Shown: positions 47,083 to 60,119, counted from the first letter of the stretch. The stretch is 64,000 bases of DNA from Brachybacterium sp. SGAir0954 (GCF_005490785.1 NZ_CP027295.1:2356001-2420000), one strand, 5' to 3'. Made by a program: numbers and translations. The notes: generated by a model from the sequence alone, not told the origin.

Positions 47083-48168
47083 ATGACCTCGACCCCCTCC
47101 CCGGACGCCGGCGTCCCGGCCCCCGCCCCCGCCGCGGGGCCCGCCCCCCGCGCGGCCCGCCCGGGCCTGGACCGCACCGGCCCCCTCACCCTCGGCGACA
47201 AGGTGCAGCTCGCCGACGCCAAGGGTCGCTTGCACACGATCACCCTCCGCGAGGGAGGCGAGTTCCACAGCCACCGCGGCGTGCTGCGCCACGAGCAGCT
47301 CATCGGCGCGGAGGACGGCGTCGTCGTCGAGGACAACCACGGCACCCCGTACCAGGCGCTGCGCCCGCTCTACGCCGACTACATGCTCTCCATGCCGCGC
47401 GGCGCCGCGATCATCTACCCCAAGGACTCCGCGCAGATCCTCATGTGGGGCGACATCTTCCCCGGCGCGCGGGTGCTCGAGGCGGGGGTCGGCTCCGGCG
47501 GCCTCACCACCGCGCTGCTGCGCGCCGTGGGCCCGGAGGGCGCCGTCCACTCGATCGAGCGCCGTGAGGACTTCGCGACCGTCGCGAAGGAGAACGTCGA
47601 CACCTTCTTCGGCGTCGCCGAGGGCGAGGACCACCCCTGGTGGGACCTCACGATCGGCGACTTCCAGGACGTCGCCCCGACCCTCGGGGAGTCCGCCGTG
47701 GACCGCGTCGTGCTCGACATGCTCGCCCCCTGGGAGTGCGTCGAGGCGGCCGGGGACGTGCTCGTCTCCGGCGGCGTCTTCCTCGCCTACGTCGCGACGG
47801 TCACCCAGCTCTCCCGCACCGCCGAGGCGCTGCGGGACCACGGGGAGTTCACCGAGCCGGACGCCTGGGAGTGCTTCGTGCGGCCCTGGCACCTCGAGGG
47901 ACTCGCCGTGCGCCCCGAGCACCGGATGAACGCGCACACCGGCTTCCTCATCACGGCGCGCCGCACCGCCCACGGCACGCGCGCGCTCAGCCGCGTGACC
48001 CGTCCGGCCCCGGGCTCCCGGGACGAGGAGGAGCTGAACCACCCCGACAACGAGGGCTTCGGCGGAGGCACCGGCGACTGGACCGCGCAGGACGTGGGCG
48101 AGCGCGGCGTCGCCCCGCGCAAGATCAAGCGCGCGCTGCGGGACATCCGCCAGGGCCGGGACCGCTGA
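47083..48168 (+). CDS. trmI: tRNA (adenine-58-N1)-methyltransferase
   Basis: Methylates A58 in the T loop of tRNAs. A Pro/Ala-rich N-terminus is followed by the small N-terminal beta domain ([20 protein letters not shown]) and the SAM fold: [39 protein letters not shown] and [18 protein letters not shown]. 361 aa. ATG 47083 chosen for the TATGCT element 7 nt upstream. It lies 37 bp upstream of arc, its usual neighbour. Confidence 0.93.
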   Translation: MTSTPSPDAGVPAPAPAAGPAPRAARPGLDRTGPLTLGDKVQLADAKGRLHTITLREGGEFHSHRGVLRHEQLIGAEDGVVVEDNHGTPYQALRPLYADYMLSMPRGAAIIYPKDSAQILMWGDIFPGARVLEAGVGSGGLTTALLRAVGPEGAVHSIERREDFATVAKENVDTFFGVAEGEDHPWWDLTIGDFQDVAPTLGESAVDRVVLDMLAPWECVEAAGDVLVSGGVFLAYVATVTQLSRTAEALRDHGEFTEPDAWECFVRPWHLEGLAVRPEHRMNAHTGFLITARRTAHGTRALSRVTRPAPGSRDEEELNHPDNEGFGGGTGDWTAQDVGERGVAPRKIKRALRDIRQGRDR

Positions 48169-48205
48169 CCCGCCCGCACCCCCTCACCCCCTCGGAAGGA
48201 GCGCC

Positions 48206-49792
48206 ATGAAGACCTACGCGGAGATGAGCTCTGAGCTCGAGCAGCTCGCGGAGCGCAACGACCGGCTCACCGCGGCGCTGCGCGCGGCCCGCGGGCAGAT
48301 CCTCGAGCTCAAGGCGGATCTCGAGCGGATCGGCGACCCGCCGAACTCCTATGCGACCTTCCTGCGACGCACCGACGGCACCACCGTCGACGTGCTGCAC
48401 AACGGCCGGCGCCTGCGCGTCGCGACCTCCGCCGAGGTGGACCTCGAGGCGCTGCGCCCCGGCATGGAGCTCCGGCTGAACGAGTCCCTCGCCGCCGTCG
48501 AGACGATCACCCCCGGCGACGCCGGGAACGTCGTCGCCGTCGTCGAGCCGCTCGCCGACTCGCGGGTGCTCGTCGCCGTCGCCCCGGACGACACGCGCGT
48601 GCTGCGCCGCTCGGGCGAGCTCGAGGACGAGCTGCTGCATCCGGGGGACAGCGTGCTCGTCGACCTCAAGGCGCAGCTCGTGCTCGAGCGCATCGACCGC
48701 GCGGAGATCACCGATCTCGTCCTCGAGCAGGTCCCGGATGTCGCCTTCGAGTCGATCGGCGGGCTCTCCGGCCAGATCGAGACGATCCGCGACGCGGTCG
48801 AGCTGCCCTTCCTGCAGCAGGACCTGTACCGCACCTACGGCCTGCGACCTCCCAAGGGCGTGCTGCTCTACGGCCCTCCCGGCTGCGGCAAGACGATGAT
48901 CGCGAAGGCGGTCGCGCACGAGCTCGTGCTCCGCTCCGCGGAGGTGCGCGGCGTGAGCGTCGCCGAGGCGCTCGAGAACTCCGCCTTCCTCAACGTCAAG
49001 GGACCGGAGCTGCTGAACAAGTACGTGGGGGAGACCGAGCGCTCCATCCGGCTCGTCTTCGAGCGGGCCCGCGAGAAGGCGAGCGCCCACCACCCGGTCG
49101 TCATCTTCTTCGACGAGATGGAGGCGCTGTTCCGCACGCGCGGCACGGGGCTCTCGAGCGACGTCGAGACCACGATCGTGCCGCAGCTTCTCGCGGAGAT
49201 CGACGGCGTCGAGGGCCTGGACAACGTGATCGTCATCGGCGCCTCCAACCGCGAGGACATGATCGACCCGGCGATCCTGCGCCCGGGCCGGCTCGACGTG
49301 AAGATCCGCGTGCAGCGACCCGACGCCGCCGCGGGGCGCGAGATCCTGGGCCTCTACCTCGACGAGGACGTCCCGTTGCGCGGTAACCGGGAGGCGCTGC
49401 TCGACGCGGCCGTCGCCCGCATCTACGACGACTCCCCGGCCTCCGCCTTCGTGCGGATCGACTACTCCGACGGGAGCGACGCGGTGCTGCACTTCCGTGA
49501 CGTGGTCTCCGGGGCGACGCTGCGCAACATCGTGGACCGCGCGAAGAAGAACGCGGTCAAGGACCAGCTCACCACGGGCGTCGCCGGGGTGAGCGAGAAG
49601 CACCTGCTGGACGCCGTGGCCGACGAGTTCTCCGAGAACGAGGACATGCCCTCCGCCGCGCACCCCGAGGAGTGGGCGCGGATCTCCGGGCACCGCGGGG
49701 CGCGCGTCGAGGCGATCGTCCCGCTCCGGCGCCCCGATGCGGGCGCCGGGCAGGACGAGGCGCAGGAGACCGGGCAGGAGGAGCGGCGATGA
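48206..49792 (+). CDS. arc: proteasome-associated-type AAA ATPase Arc/Mpa
   Basis: Hexameric AAA+ unfoldase that recognises pupylated proteins through its N-terminal coiled coil (about 5-45), followed by tandem OB domains (to about 185) and the ATPase with Walker A GPPGCGKT (223-230) and Walker B IFFDEME (Asp303, Glu304). 528 aa. The C-terminus is Gln/Glu/Arg-rich and ends EERR, without the Gln-Tyr-Leu tail that docks mycobacterial Mpa on the 20S core. AAGGAG precedes the ATG; stop overlaps dop (ATGA). Confidence 0.95.
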   Translation: MKTYAEMSSELEQLAERNDRLTAALRAARGQILELKADLERIGDPPNSYATFLRRTDGTTVDVLHNGRRLRVATSAEVDLEALRPGMELRLNESLAAVETITPGDAGNVVAVVEPLADSRVLVAVAPDDTRVLRRSGELEDELLHPGDSVLVDLKAQLVLERIDRAEITDLVLEQVPDVAFESIGGLSGQIETIRDAVELPFLQQDLYRTYGLRPPKGVLLYGPPGCGKTMIAKAVAHELVLRSAEVRGVSVAEALENSAFLNVKGPELLNKYVGETERSIRLVFERAREKASAHHPVVIFFDEMEALFRTRGTGLSSDVETTIVPQLLAEIDGVEGLDNVIVIGASNREDMIDPAILRPGRLDVKIRVQRPDAAAGREILGLYLDEDVPLRGNREALLDAAVARIYDDSPASAFVRIDYSDGSDAVLHFRDVVSGATLRNIVDRAKKNAVKDQLTTGVAGVSEKHLLDAVADEFSENEDMPSAAHPEEWARISGHRGARVEAIVPLRRPDAGAGQDEAQETGQEERR

Positions 49793-51459
49793 GCGGCGGC
49801 GGTCTCACCACCGAGCGCCCCATGGGCATCGAGACCGAGTTCGGCGTGCTCCACGTCGACCTCGAGGAGCGCACGCGCGCCGGGGCCGGCAGCGCGATCC
49901 TGCTGAGTCACCTCACGGTCGCGGCCTACGCGCTGCTCGCCCCCGCGGAGGGGGAGCGCGGGCGCCGGGTCCGCTGGGACTACGGGGACGAGTCCCCGCT
50001 GCGGGACGCGCGCGGCTTCGAGCTGCAGCGCGCCGCGGCGCACCCCACCCAGCTGACCGACGAGGTCAAGGACGCGCACCTGCCGAGCGTCGAGCTCGAC
50101 GGACCCGTCCGGGGATCCGACGTCGCCCCGGAGGGGACCGACGACGAGGTGCTCGCCTGGGCGGTGCACCGCTCGATCGGCAACTCCGTGCTGCGCAGCG
50201 GCGCCCGCTGGTACGTGGACCATGCCCATCCTGAGTACTCGGCGCCCGAGGTGCTGCGCGCCCGTGAGGCGGTGGTCGCGGACCGCGCCGGCGAGCTCGT
50301 CGCCCGCGAGGCGATGGCGATCGTCGAGCGCGCCGAGGGCATCCCCGACGTCGCGCTCTACAAGAACAACACCGACGGCAAGGGCGCCTCCTACGGCACG
50401 CACGAGAACTACCTGCTGGACCGCTCGGTGCCCTTCGAGGACGTCGTCGCGGTGCTGCTGCCCTTCCTCACCACGCGGCAGGTCCTCGTGGGCGCCGGCC
50501 GGGTGGGTCGCGGGGCCCGCGGCTCCGAGCCCGGCTTCCAGATCTCCTCGCGGGCGGACTTCATGGAGGCCGAGGTGGGCCTCGAGACCACCCTGAACCG
50601 CCCCATCGTCAACACCCGCGACGAGCCCCACGCCGATGCGAGCCGCTTCCGCCGGCTCCACGTGATCATCGGGGACGCGAACCTCCTCGAGGAGTCCACC
50701 TTCCTCAAGCTCGGCACGACCTCCCTCGTGCTCGCGGCGCTCGAGGCGCAGCACCGCACCGGTGCGGAGATCCTGCCGGAGCTGCGCCTCGCCGACCCGG
50801 TCGCGGCGGTCCGCGCGATCAGCCACGACCCGAGCCTGCGCACCACGGTCGAGCTCGCCGACGGCCGCTCCCTCACCGCCCTGCAGATCCAGCGGGAGAT
50901 CCTCGACGCGGTCGCCGCCGTCGCCGATCGCACCGACGCGGAGACCGATCAGGTGCTCACGAGCTGGGGCGAGCTGCTCGACCTGCTCGCCGAGGACCCG
51001 ATGCTCGCCGCGGACCGCGTCGAGTGGGTCGCCAAGCTGCGCCTGCTCGAGCAGTACCGGCGGCGCCACGGGGATCTCGACTGGGCGGACCCCCGCCTGC
51101 TCGCGATCGACCTGCAGTTCTCCGACCTCCGCCCCGGGCGCGGGCTGTTCGGGAAGCTCCGGGCCGCCGGGCAGGTGCGCACCCTCGTCACCGAGGAGGA
51201 GGTCGCCGAAGCGGTGACCACCCCGCCCGCGAGCACCCGCGCCCACCTGCGCGGGCAGCTCATCACCCATCATCCGGGCGCCGTGCCCTCGGCCGGCTGG
51301 GACGTCATCACCCTCGCCGGCGAGGAGGAGGGCCACCGCCTGCGCCTCGCCGATCCGCGGCAGGGATCCGCCGCCTGGTGCGAGCAGCACGGCGTCGACC
51401 CCGTCGCGGACCTCGACACGCTGCTCACCGCCCTGCACCGCGCCGTCGGCGACCGCTGA
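49789..51459 (+). CDS. dop: Pup deamidase/depupylase Dop
   Basis: Carboxylate-amine-ligase-like enzyme that removes Pup from substrates and, in species where Pup ends in Gln, deamidates it. Nucleotide/metal site MGIETEFGV, the catalytic-Asp segment [33 protein letters not shown], and INTRDEPH-like [11 protein letters not shown] are visible. 556 aa. GGAGGAG upstream of ATG, coupled to arc. Because Pup here already ends in Glu, the likely job is depupylation only. Confidence 0.95.
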   Translation: MSGGGLTTERPMGIETEFGVLHVDLEERTRAGAGSAILLSHLTVAAYALLAPAEGERGRRVRWDYGDESPLRDARGFELQRAAAHPTQLTDEVKDAHLPSVELDGPVRGSDVAPEGTDDEVLAWAVHRSIGNSVLRSGARWYVDHAHPEYSAPEVLRAREAVVADRAGELVAREAMAIVERAEGIPDVALYKNNTDGKGASYGTHENYLLDRSVPFEDVVAVLLPFLTTRQVLVGAGRVGRGARGSEPGFQISSRADFMEAEVGLETTLNRPIVNTRDEPHADASRFRRLHVIIGDANLLEESTFLKLGTTSLVLAALEAQHRTGAEILPELRLADPVAAVRAISHDPSLRTTVELADGRSLTALQIQREILDAVAAVADRTDAETDQVLTSWGELLDLLAEDPMLAADRVEWVAKLRLLEQYRRRHGDLDWADPRLLAIDLQFSDLRPGRGLFGKLRAAGQVRTLVTEEEVAEAVTTPPASTRAHLRGQLITHHPGAVPSAGWDVITLAGEEEGHRLRLADPRQGSAAWCEQHGVDPVADLDTLLTALHRAVGDR

Positions 51460-51505
51460 CCCCGCCCCCGACCCCACCCATCCCTCCCGACGGAAGAAGG
51501 CCACC

Positions 51506-51694
51506 ATGTCCCAGCAGAGCATCAACGCCCCGCGTCCCGGCGACGACGAGGAGAACGCGTCCGACGCCGTGACCGGCGGCCAGACCTTCGCCTCCGCGCA
51601 GGGCGCCGACGATCTCCTCGACGAGATCGACGCCGTGCTCGAGGAGAACGCCGAGACGTTCGTGCGCTCCTTCGTCCAGAAGGGCGGCGAGTGA
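51506..51694 (+). CDS. pup: prokaryotic ubiquitin-like protein Pup
   Basis: 62-aa intrinsically disordered modifier. The helix-forming Arc-binding region is DDLLDEIDAVLEENAETFVR and the C-terminus reads SFVQKGGE. The terminal residue is Glu, so it is ready for PafA ligation without deamidation. GAAGAAGG lies upstream of the ATG. pafA begins 4 nt after the stop, the place where prcB and prcA sit in mycobacteria. Confidence 0.96.
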   Translation: MSQQSINAPRPGDDEENASDAVTGGQTFASAQGADDLLDEIDAVLEENAETFVRSFVQKGGE

Positions 51695-51698
51695 GCCG

Positions 51699-53102
51699 AT
51701 GAGGCGCCGCGTGGGAGGGCTGGAGACCGAGTTCGGGCTCGTGTGCGTCCGTGCGGACGGCACGCGCGCCCTCGAGCCGGAGGCCGCCGCCCGGGAGCTG
51801 TTCCGACCGGTCGTGGCCCAGGGGCGCTCCTCGAACGTCTTCCTGCGCAACGCCGCCCGGCTGTACCTCGACGTGGGCTCGCACCCCGAGTACGCGACCG
51901 CCGAGTGCGACGACTGGTGGGACCTCGTGGCCCAGGACGCCGCGGGGGAACGGATCCTCGCCGAGCTCGTCGGCTCGGCGAACGCGCGCCTGGCCGAGGA
52001 CGGCCAGGACGCCCGCATCCACCTGCTCAAGAACAACGTCGACTCCCAGGGCAACGCCTTCGGCTCGCACGAGAACTACCTCGTGGACCGCCGCGGGGAG
52101 TTCACGCGGCTGCCGCGCTACCTGCTGCCCTTCCTCGTGACGCGCCAGATCGTCACCGGCGCGGGCGGCGTCGTCGTGGACCGGCCGCTCGGGGAGCCCA
52201 CCGCCCCCGGCACCCCCCGCTTCGTGTTCTCGCGCCGCAGCGACCACATGTGGGAGGCGGTCTCCTCCGCGACCACGCGCACCCGTCCGATCATCAACAC
52301 CCGCGACGAGCCGCACGGCGACCCCACGCGGTTCCGGCGCCTTCACGTGATCGTCGGCGACTCCACGCGCAGCGAGGTCTCCACCCACCTGCGCTTCGCG
52401 ACCACGGACCTCGTGCTGCGGCTCATCGAGTCCGGGCGCACCCTCCCCGAGCTCGCGCTCGCGGACGACATCGCCGCGATCCGGGTCGTCGCCCGCGATC
52501 TCACGGGTGCGGAGCCGCTCGAGCTCGCCGCCGGGGGCACCACGACCGCGCTCGAGGTGCAGCAGCGCTGGCTCGACCTCGCCTCGACCGTCGCCGAGCC
52601 CGCCGAGCAGGGGGTGCTCGAGACCTGGCAGAAGGCGCTCGACGCGGTGCGCACGGGGGACCGCTCCTGGGCCGCGCAGCACCTCGACTGGGCCATCAAG
52701 GAGCGTCTGGTCTCCCAGGTCGTCGAGAGGCGCGGCGTCGCGCTCGACGACTCGGTGATCGAGCGCCTCGACCTCGGCTACCACGACATCGACCCGAGCG
52801 GCTCGGTCTTCGCCTCGCTGTGCCGGCGCGGGCTCGCCCCGGCGGTGCTCGACGAGGAGCGGATCGCCGCGGCGGTCACGACGGCGCCCGCGAGCACCCG
52901 CGCCCACCTGCGCGGGCAGGTCGTGACGGCCGCGCTCGAGCACGGGGTGGACCATGTCGTGGACTGGACCACGCTGCGGCTGACCCGCTCGGGCTCCGCG
53001 CCGGTGCAGATCCTGGACCCGTTCCAGACCCGCAGCGACGAGGTGGACGCGCTCCTGGCGCGGATCCGCGGCGGCGGTGCCCCGACCCCCGGCGCCGTCT
53101 GA
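51699..53102 (+). CDS. pafA: Pup-protein ligase PafA
   Basis: ATP-dependent ligase forming an isopeptide bond between the Pup C-terminal Glu and substrate lysines. Homologous to Dop: VGGLETEFGL (metal Glu), LDVGSHPEYATAECDD with the catalytic Asp, LKNNVDSQGNAFGSHENYLV, and IINTRDEPHGDPTRFRRLH. The C-terminal Arc-independent domain ends LLARIRGGGAP. 467 aa. Start 4 nt after the pup stop, so it is translated with pup. Confidence 0.96.
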   Translation: MRRRVGGLETEFGLVCVRADGTRALEPEAAARELFRPVVAQGRSSNVFLRNAARLYLDVGSHPEYATAECDDWWDLVAQDAAGERILAELVGSANARLAEDGQDARIHLLKNNVDSQGNAFGSHENYLVDRRGEFTRLPRYLLPFLVTRQIVTGAGGVVVDRPLGEPTAPGTPRFVFSRRSDHMWEAVSSATTRTRPIINTRDEPHGDPTRFRRLHVIVGDSTRSEVSTHLRFATTDLVLRLIESGRTLPELALADDIAAIRVVARDLTGAEPLELAAGGTTTALEVQQRWLDLASTVAEPAEQGVLETWQKALDAVRTGDRSWAAQHLDWAIKERLVSQVVERRGVALDDSVIERLDLGYHDIDPSGSVFASLCRRGLAPAVLDEERIAAAVTTAPASTRAHLRGQVVTAALEHGVDHVVDWTTLRLTRSGSAPVQILDPFQTRSDEVDALLARIRGGGAPTPGAV

Positions 53103-53157
53103 GCCGCATCGGCCGCCGCTTCCCAGCTTCCGCGTGAACCCTCCCGGCGCGCCCCCG

Positions 53158-53163
53158 TACCCT
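53158..53163 (+). promoter_or_regulatory. -10 element of FKBP lipoprotein transcript
   Basis: TACCCT, 7 nt before a GTG (53171) that opens a 13-codon upstream reading frame; the lipoprotein GTG follows at 53209. Confidence 0.5.
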
Positions 53164-53170
53164 GGTCCTC

Positions 53171-53212
53171 GTGTCCCACCCCGGGGCCCATGATCCGAAA
53201 GGTCCTCCGTGA
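53171..53212 (+). CDS. possible leaderless 13-codon upstream ORF
   Basis: GTG at the expected transcript start, 13 codons (reads about MSHPGAHDPKGPP), and a TGA that overlaps the GTG start of the downstream lipoprotein (GTGA). The arrangement would couple translation of the two. Very short, so it could be chance. Confidence 0.3.
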   Translation: MSHPGAHDPKGPP

Positions 53213-54156
53213 TCCGTCGCCGCACCCTGCTGTCCACCGCCCTGGCCGCGACGGCCGCCATCGGCCTCGCCGCCTGCTCGAAGGACGACAGCGGCTCGAG
53301 CGCCTCCGACGGCGGGTCCGACGGCGGCGGCGCCGCCGCGCTCTCCGGCGTGGACGTGAGCGACGACCTCGGCTCCGAGCCGACGGTCTCCTTCACCACG
53401 CCGCTGAGCATCGATGCCGCGGACGCCCGGGTGATCGCGGCCGGCGACGGTGCGACCCTCGCCGAGGGCGACACCGTGATCATGCGCAGCATGTACGTCG
53501 ACGCGAGCACGGGGGAGACCCTCCAGTCGTGGTGGCAGGGCGCTCCCGCGGGTGGCCTGCAGGTCACCTCCGACGGCCTCGGGGCGGAGGCCTTCGCCTT
53601 CTTCCAGACGGTCACGGTGGGCTCCCGCTTCGCGATGGCCGGCTGGCAGCAGGACAGCAGCGGCAACGCCGTCTCGCTCGTCCAGGTGGGCGACGTGGAC
53701 CGCGTCGTCTCCCCGCTGCGCGCCGAGGGCGCCGAGCAGAAGCCCTCGGGCTCCTACCCGAAGGTCACGCTCGGCAAGGACGGCGCCCCGGCGATCGACG
53801 GTCCCGGCTCGGGCGACGCCCCCGCGAAGACCGTCCGCGAGGCGCTCATCGAGGGCACCGGCGACACCACCCGCAAGGGCGACTACCTGACGATGCACTA
53901 CACCGGCTGGGCCTGGGAGACGGGCGAGCAGTTCGACTCCTCGTGGGAGCGCGGCGCCCCGTTCAGCTTCGTGCAGGGCCAGGGCCAGGTCATCACGGGC
54001 TGGGACGACAACCTGCTGGACCTCAAGGTCGGCAGCCAGGTCATGCTCGTGATCCCCGGTGACGAGGCCTATCCTGCCGATTCGGGGTCCGAGCTCGCGG
54101 GCCAGACCCTGATCTTCGTGGTCGACGTCCTTGACGCCGCCCACACCAACGCCTGA
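53209..54156 (+). CDS. FKBP-type peptidyl-prolyl isomerase lipoprotein
   Basis: 315-aa exported lipoprotein with signal peptide and a classic lipobox (GLAAC, Cys23), a Ser/Gly/Asp linker, a degenerate first FKBP-like domain (about 60-190) and a canonical second one (about 205-310): YLTMHYTGWAWETGEQFDSS, GQGQVITGWDDNLLDLKVGS, LIFVVDVL. It would assist folding of exported proteins at the outer face of the membrane. GTG start with AAAGG nearby. A second, cytosolic FKBP follows 23 bp downstream. Confidence 0.88.
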   Translation: MIRRRTLLSTALAATAAIGLAACSKDDSGSSASDGGSDGGGAAALSGVDVSDDLGSEPTVSFTTPLSIDAADARVIAAGDGATLAEGDTVIMRSMYVDASTGETLQSWWQGAPAGGLQVTSDGLGAEAFAFFQTVTVGSRFAMAGWQQDSSGNAVSLVQVGDVDRVVSPLRAEGAEQKPSGSYPKVTLGKDGAPAIDGPGSGDAPAKTVREALIEGTGDTTRKGDYLTMHYTGWAWETGEQFDSSWERGAPFSFVQGQGQVITGWDDNLLDLKVGSQVMLVIPGDEAYPADSGSELAGQTLIFVVDVLDAAHTNA

Positions 54157-54529
54157 CCACCCCCAACATCGGAGGAACGATGAACCGCAGCAAGCCCGAG
54201 ATCGACGCCCCCGAGGGCCCCGCGCCCACCGAGCTCGTGATCGTCGACGAGACGGTCGGCGACGGCGAGGAGGCCGGCCGCGGCGACGTCGTCGACGTGC
54301 ACTACGTCGGCGTCTCGCACTCGACCGGTGAGCAGTTCGACGCCTCCTGGGACCGCGGCGAGCCGCTGCGCTTCCAGCTCGGCGTGGGCCAGGTCATCAC
54401 CGGCTGGGACCAGGGCGTGCAGGGCATGAAGGTCGGCGGCCGCCGCCGCCTCGACATCCCCGCGCACCTGGCCTACGGCGACCACGGCGCGCCGCCGGTC
54501 ATCGCCCCGGGCGAGACCCTCATCTTCGT

Positions 54530-56767
<2,238 letters not shown>

Positions 56768-56781
56768 CCCTGCCGTCCCCG

Positions 56782-56787
56782 TAGAAT
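56782..56787 (+). promoter_or_regulatory. -10 element of fmt
   Basis: TAGAAT, 9 nt before the ATG, giving a leaderless or nearly leaderless message. Confidence 0.55.
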
Positions 56788-56796
56788 CGAGCCATC

Positions 56797-57747
56797 ATGC
56801 GTCTGCTCTTCGCCGGCACCCCCGAGGCCGCCCTCCCGTCCCTGCGCGCCCTGCTCGACTCCCCCCACGAGGTGGTCGGGGTCCTCACACGCGCCGACGC
56901 CCCCCGCGGCCGCGGTCGCCGCCTCCACCCGAGCCCCGTCAAGGAGCTCGCCCTCGAGGCGGGCGTGCCCGTGCTCACGCCGCGCACCCTCCGCGACGCC
57001 GCTGTGCAGGAGGAGATCCGCGCGCTCGCGCCGGACGCCGCCCCGGTCGTCGCCTACGGCAACCTCGTCCCCGCCGCCGCGCTCTCGATCCCCGCCCACG
57101 GCTGGGTCAACCTGCACTTCTCCCTGCTGCCCGCGTGGCGCGGCGCCGCCCCCGCGCAGCGGGCCGTGCTCACGGGCCAGCGGGAGACCGGCATGAGCGT
57201 CTTCCGTCTCGAGGAGGGCCTGGACACCGGCGACGTCATCGCCTCGGCGCCCACGGCCATCGGCCCGCACGAGACGGCCGGCGAGCTGCTCGAGCGCATG
57301 TCCCACGACGGTGCGGGCCTCCTGCTGCAGGCCCTCGACGCGCTCGAGGCCGGCACGGCCTCCTTCACCGTCCAGGACCATGACGCCGCGACCCACGCCG
57401 CGAAGCTCACCACCGCGGAGGCCCGCATCGACTGGACGCGCCCCGCCGAGGAGGTCGACGCGCACGTGCGCGGCATGAGCCCGGACCCGGGCGCCTGGAC
57501 CCTGCTGCGGGGGGAGCGGTTCAAGGCCCTCGGCACCGAGGAGCCCGCACCGGAGCACTCCGTCACCGCCGCTCCCGGCGAGCTCGTCGCGACCCGTCGG
57601 CAGCTGCTCGTGGGCACCGGCACCGTGCCGATCGCCCTGTCGGTCGTCGCCCCCGCCGGGAAGCGGGCCATGCGCGCCGCGGACTGGGCGCGGGGAGCCG
57701 GCCTCGAGCCCGGCACCAGCTTCGAGAACGAGGAGGACCGCGCATGA
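56797..57747 (+). CDS. fmt: methionyl-tRNA formyltransferase
   Basis: Formylates initiator Met-tRNA with 10-formyl-THF. RLLFAGTPEAALPSLRALL at the N-terminus, the folate site HFSLLPAWRGAAPAQRAVL, EEGLDTGDVI, and the C-terminal OB-type tRNA-binding domain are present. 316 aa. ATG 56797 chosen over later starts because it gives the normal N-terminus. ATGA overlap with rsmB. Confidence 0.96.
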   Translation: MRLLFAGTPEAALPSLRALLDSPHEVVGVLTRADAPRGRGRRLHPSPVKELALEAGVPVLTPRTLRDAAVQEEIRALAPDAAPVVAYGNLVPAAALSIPAHGWVNLHFSLLPAWRGAAPAQRAVLTGQRETGMSVFRLEEGLDTGDVIASAPTAIGPHETAGELLERMSHDGAGLLLQALDALEAGTASFTVQDHDAATHAAKLTTAEARIDWTRPAEEVDAHVRGMSPDPGAWTLLRGERFKALGTEEPAPEHSVTAAPGELVATRRQLLVGTGTVPIALSVVAPAGKRAMRAADWARGAGLEPGTSFENEEDRA

Positions 57748-59393
57748 GCCGCGAGGACGGACAGCGCCGCTCCGGCGTCCCGGGCGGGGACCGCCACGGC
57801 GGTCAGGGCCGCGGGGGTCAGGGCCGCAGCGGGAACGGCCGGGACGGACAGGGCCGTGGCGGCCAGGGCCGCGGCCGGGACCAGCACGGCCACGAGCGCT
57901 CCGGCTCCCGGGGCAGCGGCGGCCCGCGCCGCGGGTGGTCGCAGCAGCGGCCCTCCGAGCGCCGTGGTCGCACCACCGGCTCCCGGCTCGTGGCCTTCGA
58001 GGGGCTGCGCACGGTGCGCGAGGACGACGCGTACGCGAACCTCGTGCTCCCGCAGCTGCTGCGCCGACACCGCCTCCCCGGCCGGGACGCCGCCTTCACG
58101 ACCGAGCTGTTCTACGGCTCCCTGCGCGCGCAGGGCCGTCTCGACGCCGTGCTCGCCGCCTGCATCGACCGCGACCTCGAGGACGTCGACCCGGATCTCC
58201 TGGACGTCATGCGGCTCGGCGCCTATCAGCTGCTGGACATGGCGGTCGCCCCGCACGCCGCGACCTCGGAGACCGTGGCGCTGGCCCGGCAGGAGGTCGG
58301 CGCGGGGGCCGCGAGCTTCGCGAACGCCGTGCTGCGACGGGTGGGGGAGCGGACGCTCGAGGAGTGGCTCGAGGAGGTGGCCCCGGATCGCGCGAGCGAC
58401 GAGACCGGACATCTCGCGGTGCGGCACTCGCATCCCCGCTGGGTGGTCCGTGCGCTCTCCGACGCCCTCGCCGGCCACGGCCGCGACCGGTCCGAGATCG
58501 ATGCCCTGCTCGCCGCCCAGAACGCCGCCCCCGCCGTCTCCCTCGTCATGCGACCGGGTCTCACCGACCTCGATGAGCTGATCGACGAGGGCGCCTCCGG
58601 CGGGCACCTCTCCGTGTTCGGCGCGGCCTGGCCCTCGGGGGACCCGGGCGGCATGGACGTCGTCAAGCAGGGACGCGCCGCCGTCCAGGACGAGGGCAGC
58701 CAGCTCATGGCGCTCGCCCTCGCCCTCGGCGCCGACGACCTCGTCACCGCGGACGACGCCCACTGGCTGGACCTCTGCTCAGGGCCTGGCGGCAAGACCG
58801 CGCTGCTGGGCGGCCTCACCGTGGACCACGACGCGGACCTGCTCGCCCTCGAGCTGCAGCCCCACCGCACCGAGCTCGTCGACCGCGCCGTCGCGACGCT
58901 CCGCGAGGCGGGGTGCGAGATCGAGACGCGCACCGGCGACGGCACCGCGATCGGCGCTCAGATGCCCGGCCGCTTCTCCCGCGTCCTCGCGGACGTCCCC
59001 TGCTCGGGCCTCGGTGCGTTGCGCCGGCGCCCGGAGTCGCGGTGGCGCCGCAGCCCGGGCGACATCGGCCACCTCGGCGCGCTCCAGCGGGACCTGCTGG
59101 GCTCCGCCCTCGACGCGACCGCCCCCGGCGGCGTCGTCGCCTACGTGACCTGCTCGCCGCACCTCGCGGAGACCCGGCTCGTCGTGGCGGACGTCCTGCG
59201 TCGCCGCGACGACGTCGAGCAGCTCGACGCCCGCCCCGCCGTGCGCGCCGGCATCCTGCCCGAGGAGCAGGAGGCCGCCGAGCTCGGCGAGGGACCCTCC
59301 GTGCAGCTGTGGCCCCATGTGCACGGGACCGACGCCATGTTCATCGCCCTGCTGCGCAGGACCCCCTCCGAGGAAGGACCGAAGGCCTCATGA
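57744..59393 (+). CDS. rsmB: 16S rRNA (cytosine-967-C5) methyltransferase family protein RsmB
   Basis: 549-aa RNA m5C methyltransferase with an unusually long, Gly/Arg/Gln-rich, probably RNA-binding N-terminal tail (about 1-75), then the NusB-like domain ([20 protein letters not shown]) and the NOL1/NOP2 catalytic domain: [34 protein letters not shown] (catalytic Cys) and [16 protein letters not shown] (second Cys). ATGA overlaps on both sides place it in the priA-fmt-rsmB-rpe cluster. Confidence 0.93.
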   Translation: MSREDGQRRSGVPGGDRHGGQGRGGQGRSGNGRDGQGRGGQGRGRDQHGHERSGSRGSGGPRRGWSQQRPSERRGRTTGSRLVAFEGLRTVREDDAYANLVLPQLLRRHRLPGRDAAFTTELFYGSLRAQGRLDAVLAACIDRDLEDVDPDLLDVMRLGAYQLLDMAVAPHAATSETVALARQEVGAGAASFANAVLRRVGERTLEEWLEEVAPDRASDETGHLAVRHSHPRWVVRALSDALAGHGRDRSEIDALLAAQNAAPAVSLVMRPGLTDLDELIDEGASGGHLSVFGAAWPSGDPGGMDVVKQGRAAVQDEGSQLMALALALGADDLVTADDAHWLDLCSGPGGKTALLGGLTVDHDADLLALELQPHRTELVDRAVATLREAGCEIETRTGDGTAIGAQMPGRFSRVLADVPCSGLGALRRRPESRWRRSPGDIGHLGALQRDLLGSALDATAPGGVVAYVTCSPHLAETRLVVADVLRRRDDVEQLDARPAVRAGILPEEQEAAELGEGPSVQLWPHVHGTDAMFIALLRRTPSEEGPKAS

Positions 59394-60067
59394 ACTCCGC
59401 CTACGCGACCGACGGCCGCTACATCCACCCCAGCATCCTCAACGCCGACTTCATGAGCATCGGCGCGGAGCTCGACAAGATCTCCACCGCGGACAGCGTC
59501 CACGTCGACGTCATGGACAACCACTTCGTCCCGAACCTCACCTTCGGCGCGAGCATGGTCGAGCAGATCGTCGAGCGCAGCCCGATCCCCGTGGACGCGC
59601 ATCTGATGATCGCCGACGCGGACCGCGAGGCGCCGGTCTACGCCGAGGCGGGGGCGTCCTCGGTCACCTTCCACCTCGAGGCGGCGGCGGCGCCGGTGCG
59701 CCTCGCCCGTGAGCTGCGTCGCAAGAACGCGGCCGTCGGGGTGGCGCTGCGTCCGGCGACGCCGGTCGAGCCGCTGCTCGACGTCATCGGCGAGTTCGAC
59801 ATGCTGCTGCTCATGACGGTCGAGCCGGGCTTCGGCGGGCAGAGCTTCCTGGAGAGCATGCTCCCGAAGATCCGCCGCGCGCGCCGCGCGATCAGCGAGG
59901 CGAACCTGCAGGTCTCCATCCAGGTGGACGGCGGCGTCTCGCGCGAGACGATCGAGCGCTGCGCCGAGGCGGGGGCGAACGTCTTCGTCGCCGGCTCCGC
60001 GATCTACAAGGCTCGCGACGCCGCGGAGGAGATCGCCGTGCTGCGGGAGCTCGCCGCCGGGCACTGA
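59390..60067 (+). CDS. rpe: ribulose-phosphate 3-epimerase
   Basis: Interconverts ribulose 5-phosphate and xylulose 5-phosphate in the pentose phosphate pathway. TIM-barrel motifs: [35 protein letters not shown] (metal Asp/His), [22 protein letters not shown] and [12 protein letters not shown]. 225 aa. ATG overlaps the rsmB stop. Ends at a hairpin just before the FMN riboswitch. Confidence 0.96.
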   Translation: MNSAYATDGRYIHPSILNADFMSIGAELDKISTADSVHVDVMDNHFVPNLTFGASMVEQIVERSPIPVDAHLMIADADREAPVYAEAGASSVTFHLEAAAAPVRLARELRRKNAAVGVALRPATPVEPLLDVIGEFDMLLLMTVEPGFGGQSFLESMLPKIRRARRAISEANLQVSIQVDGGVSRETIERCAEAGANVFVAGSAIYKARDAAEEIAVLRELAAGH

Positions 60068-60092
60068 TCCCCGCGAGGAGTGACTCGTCCGT

Positions 60093-60119
60093 CGCCCGTC
60101 CGCCCTCGGCGGACGGGCG
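60093..60119 (+). terminator. rpe terminator
   Basis: Perfect 12-bp stem CGCCCGTCCGCC/GGCGGACGGGCG with a CTC loop followed by TCGTCGTCCCT. Confidence 0.75.
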
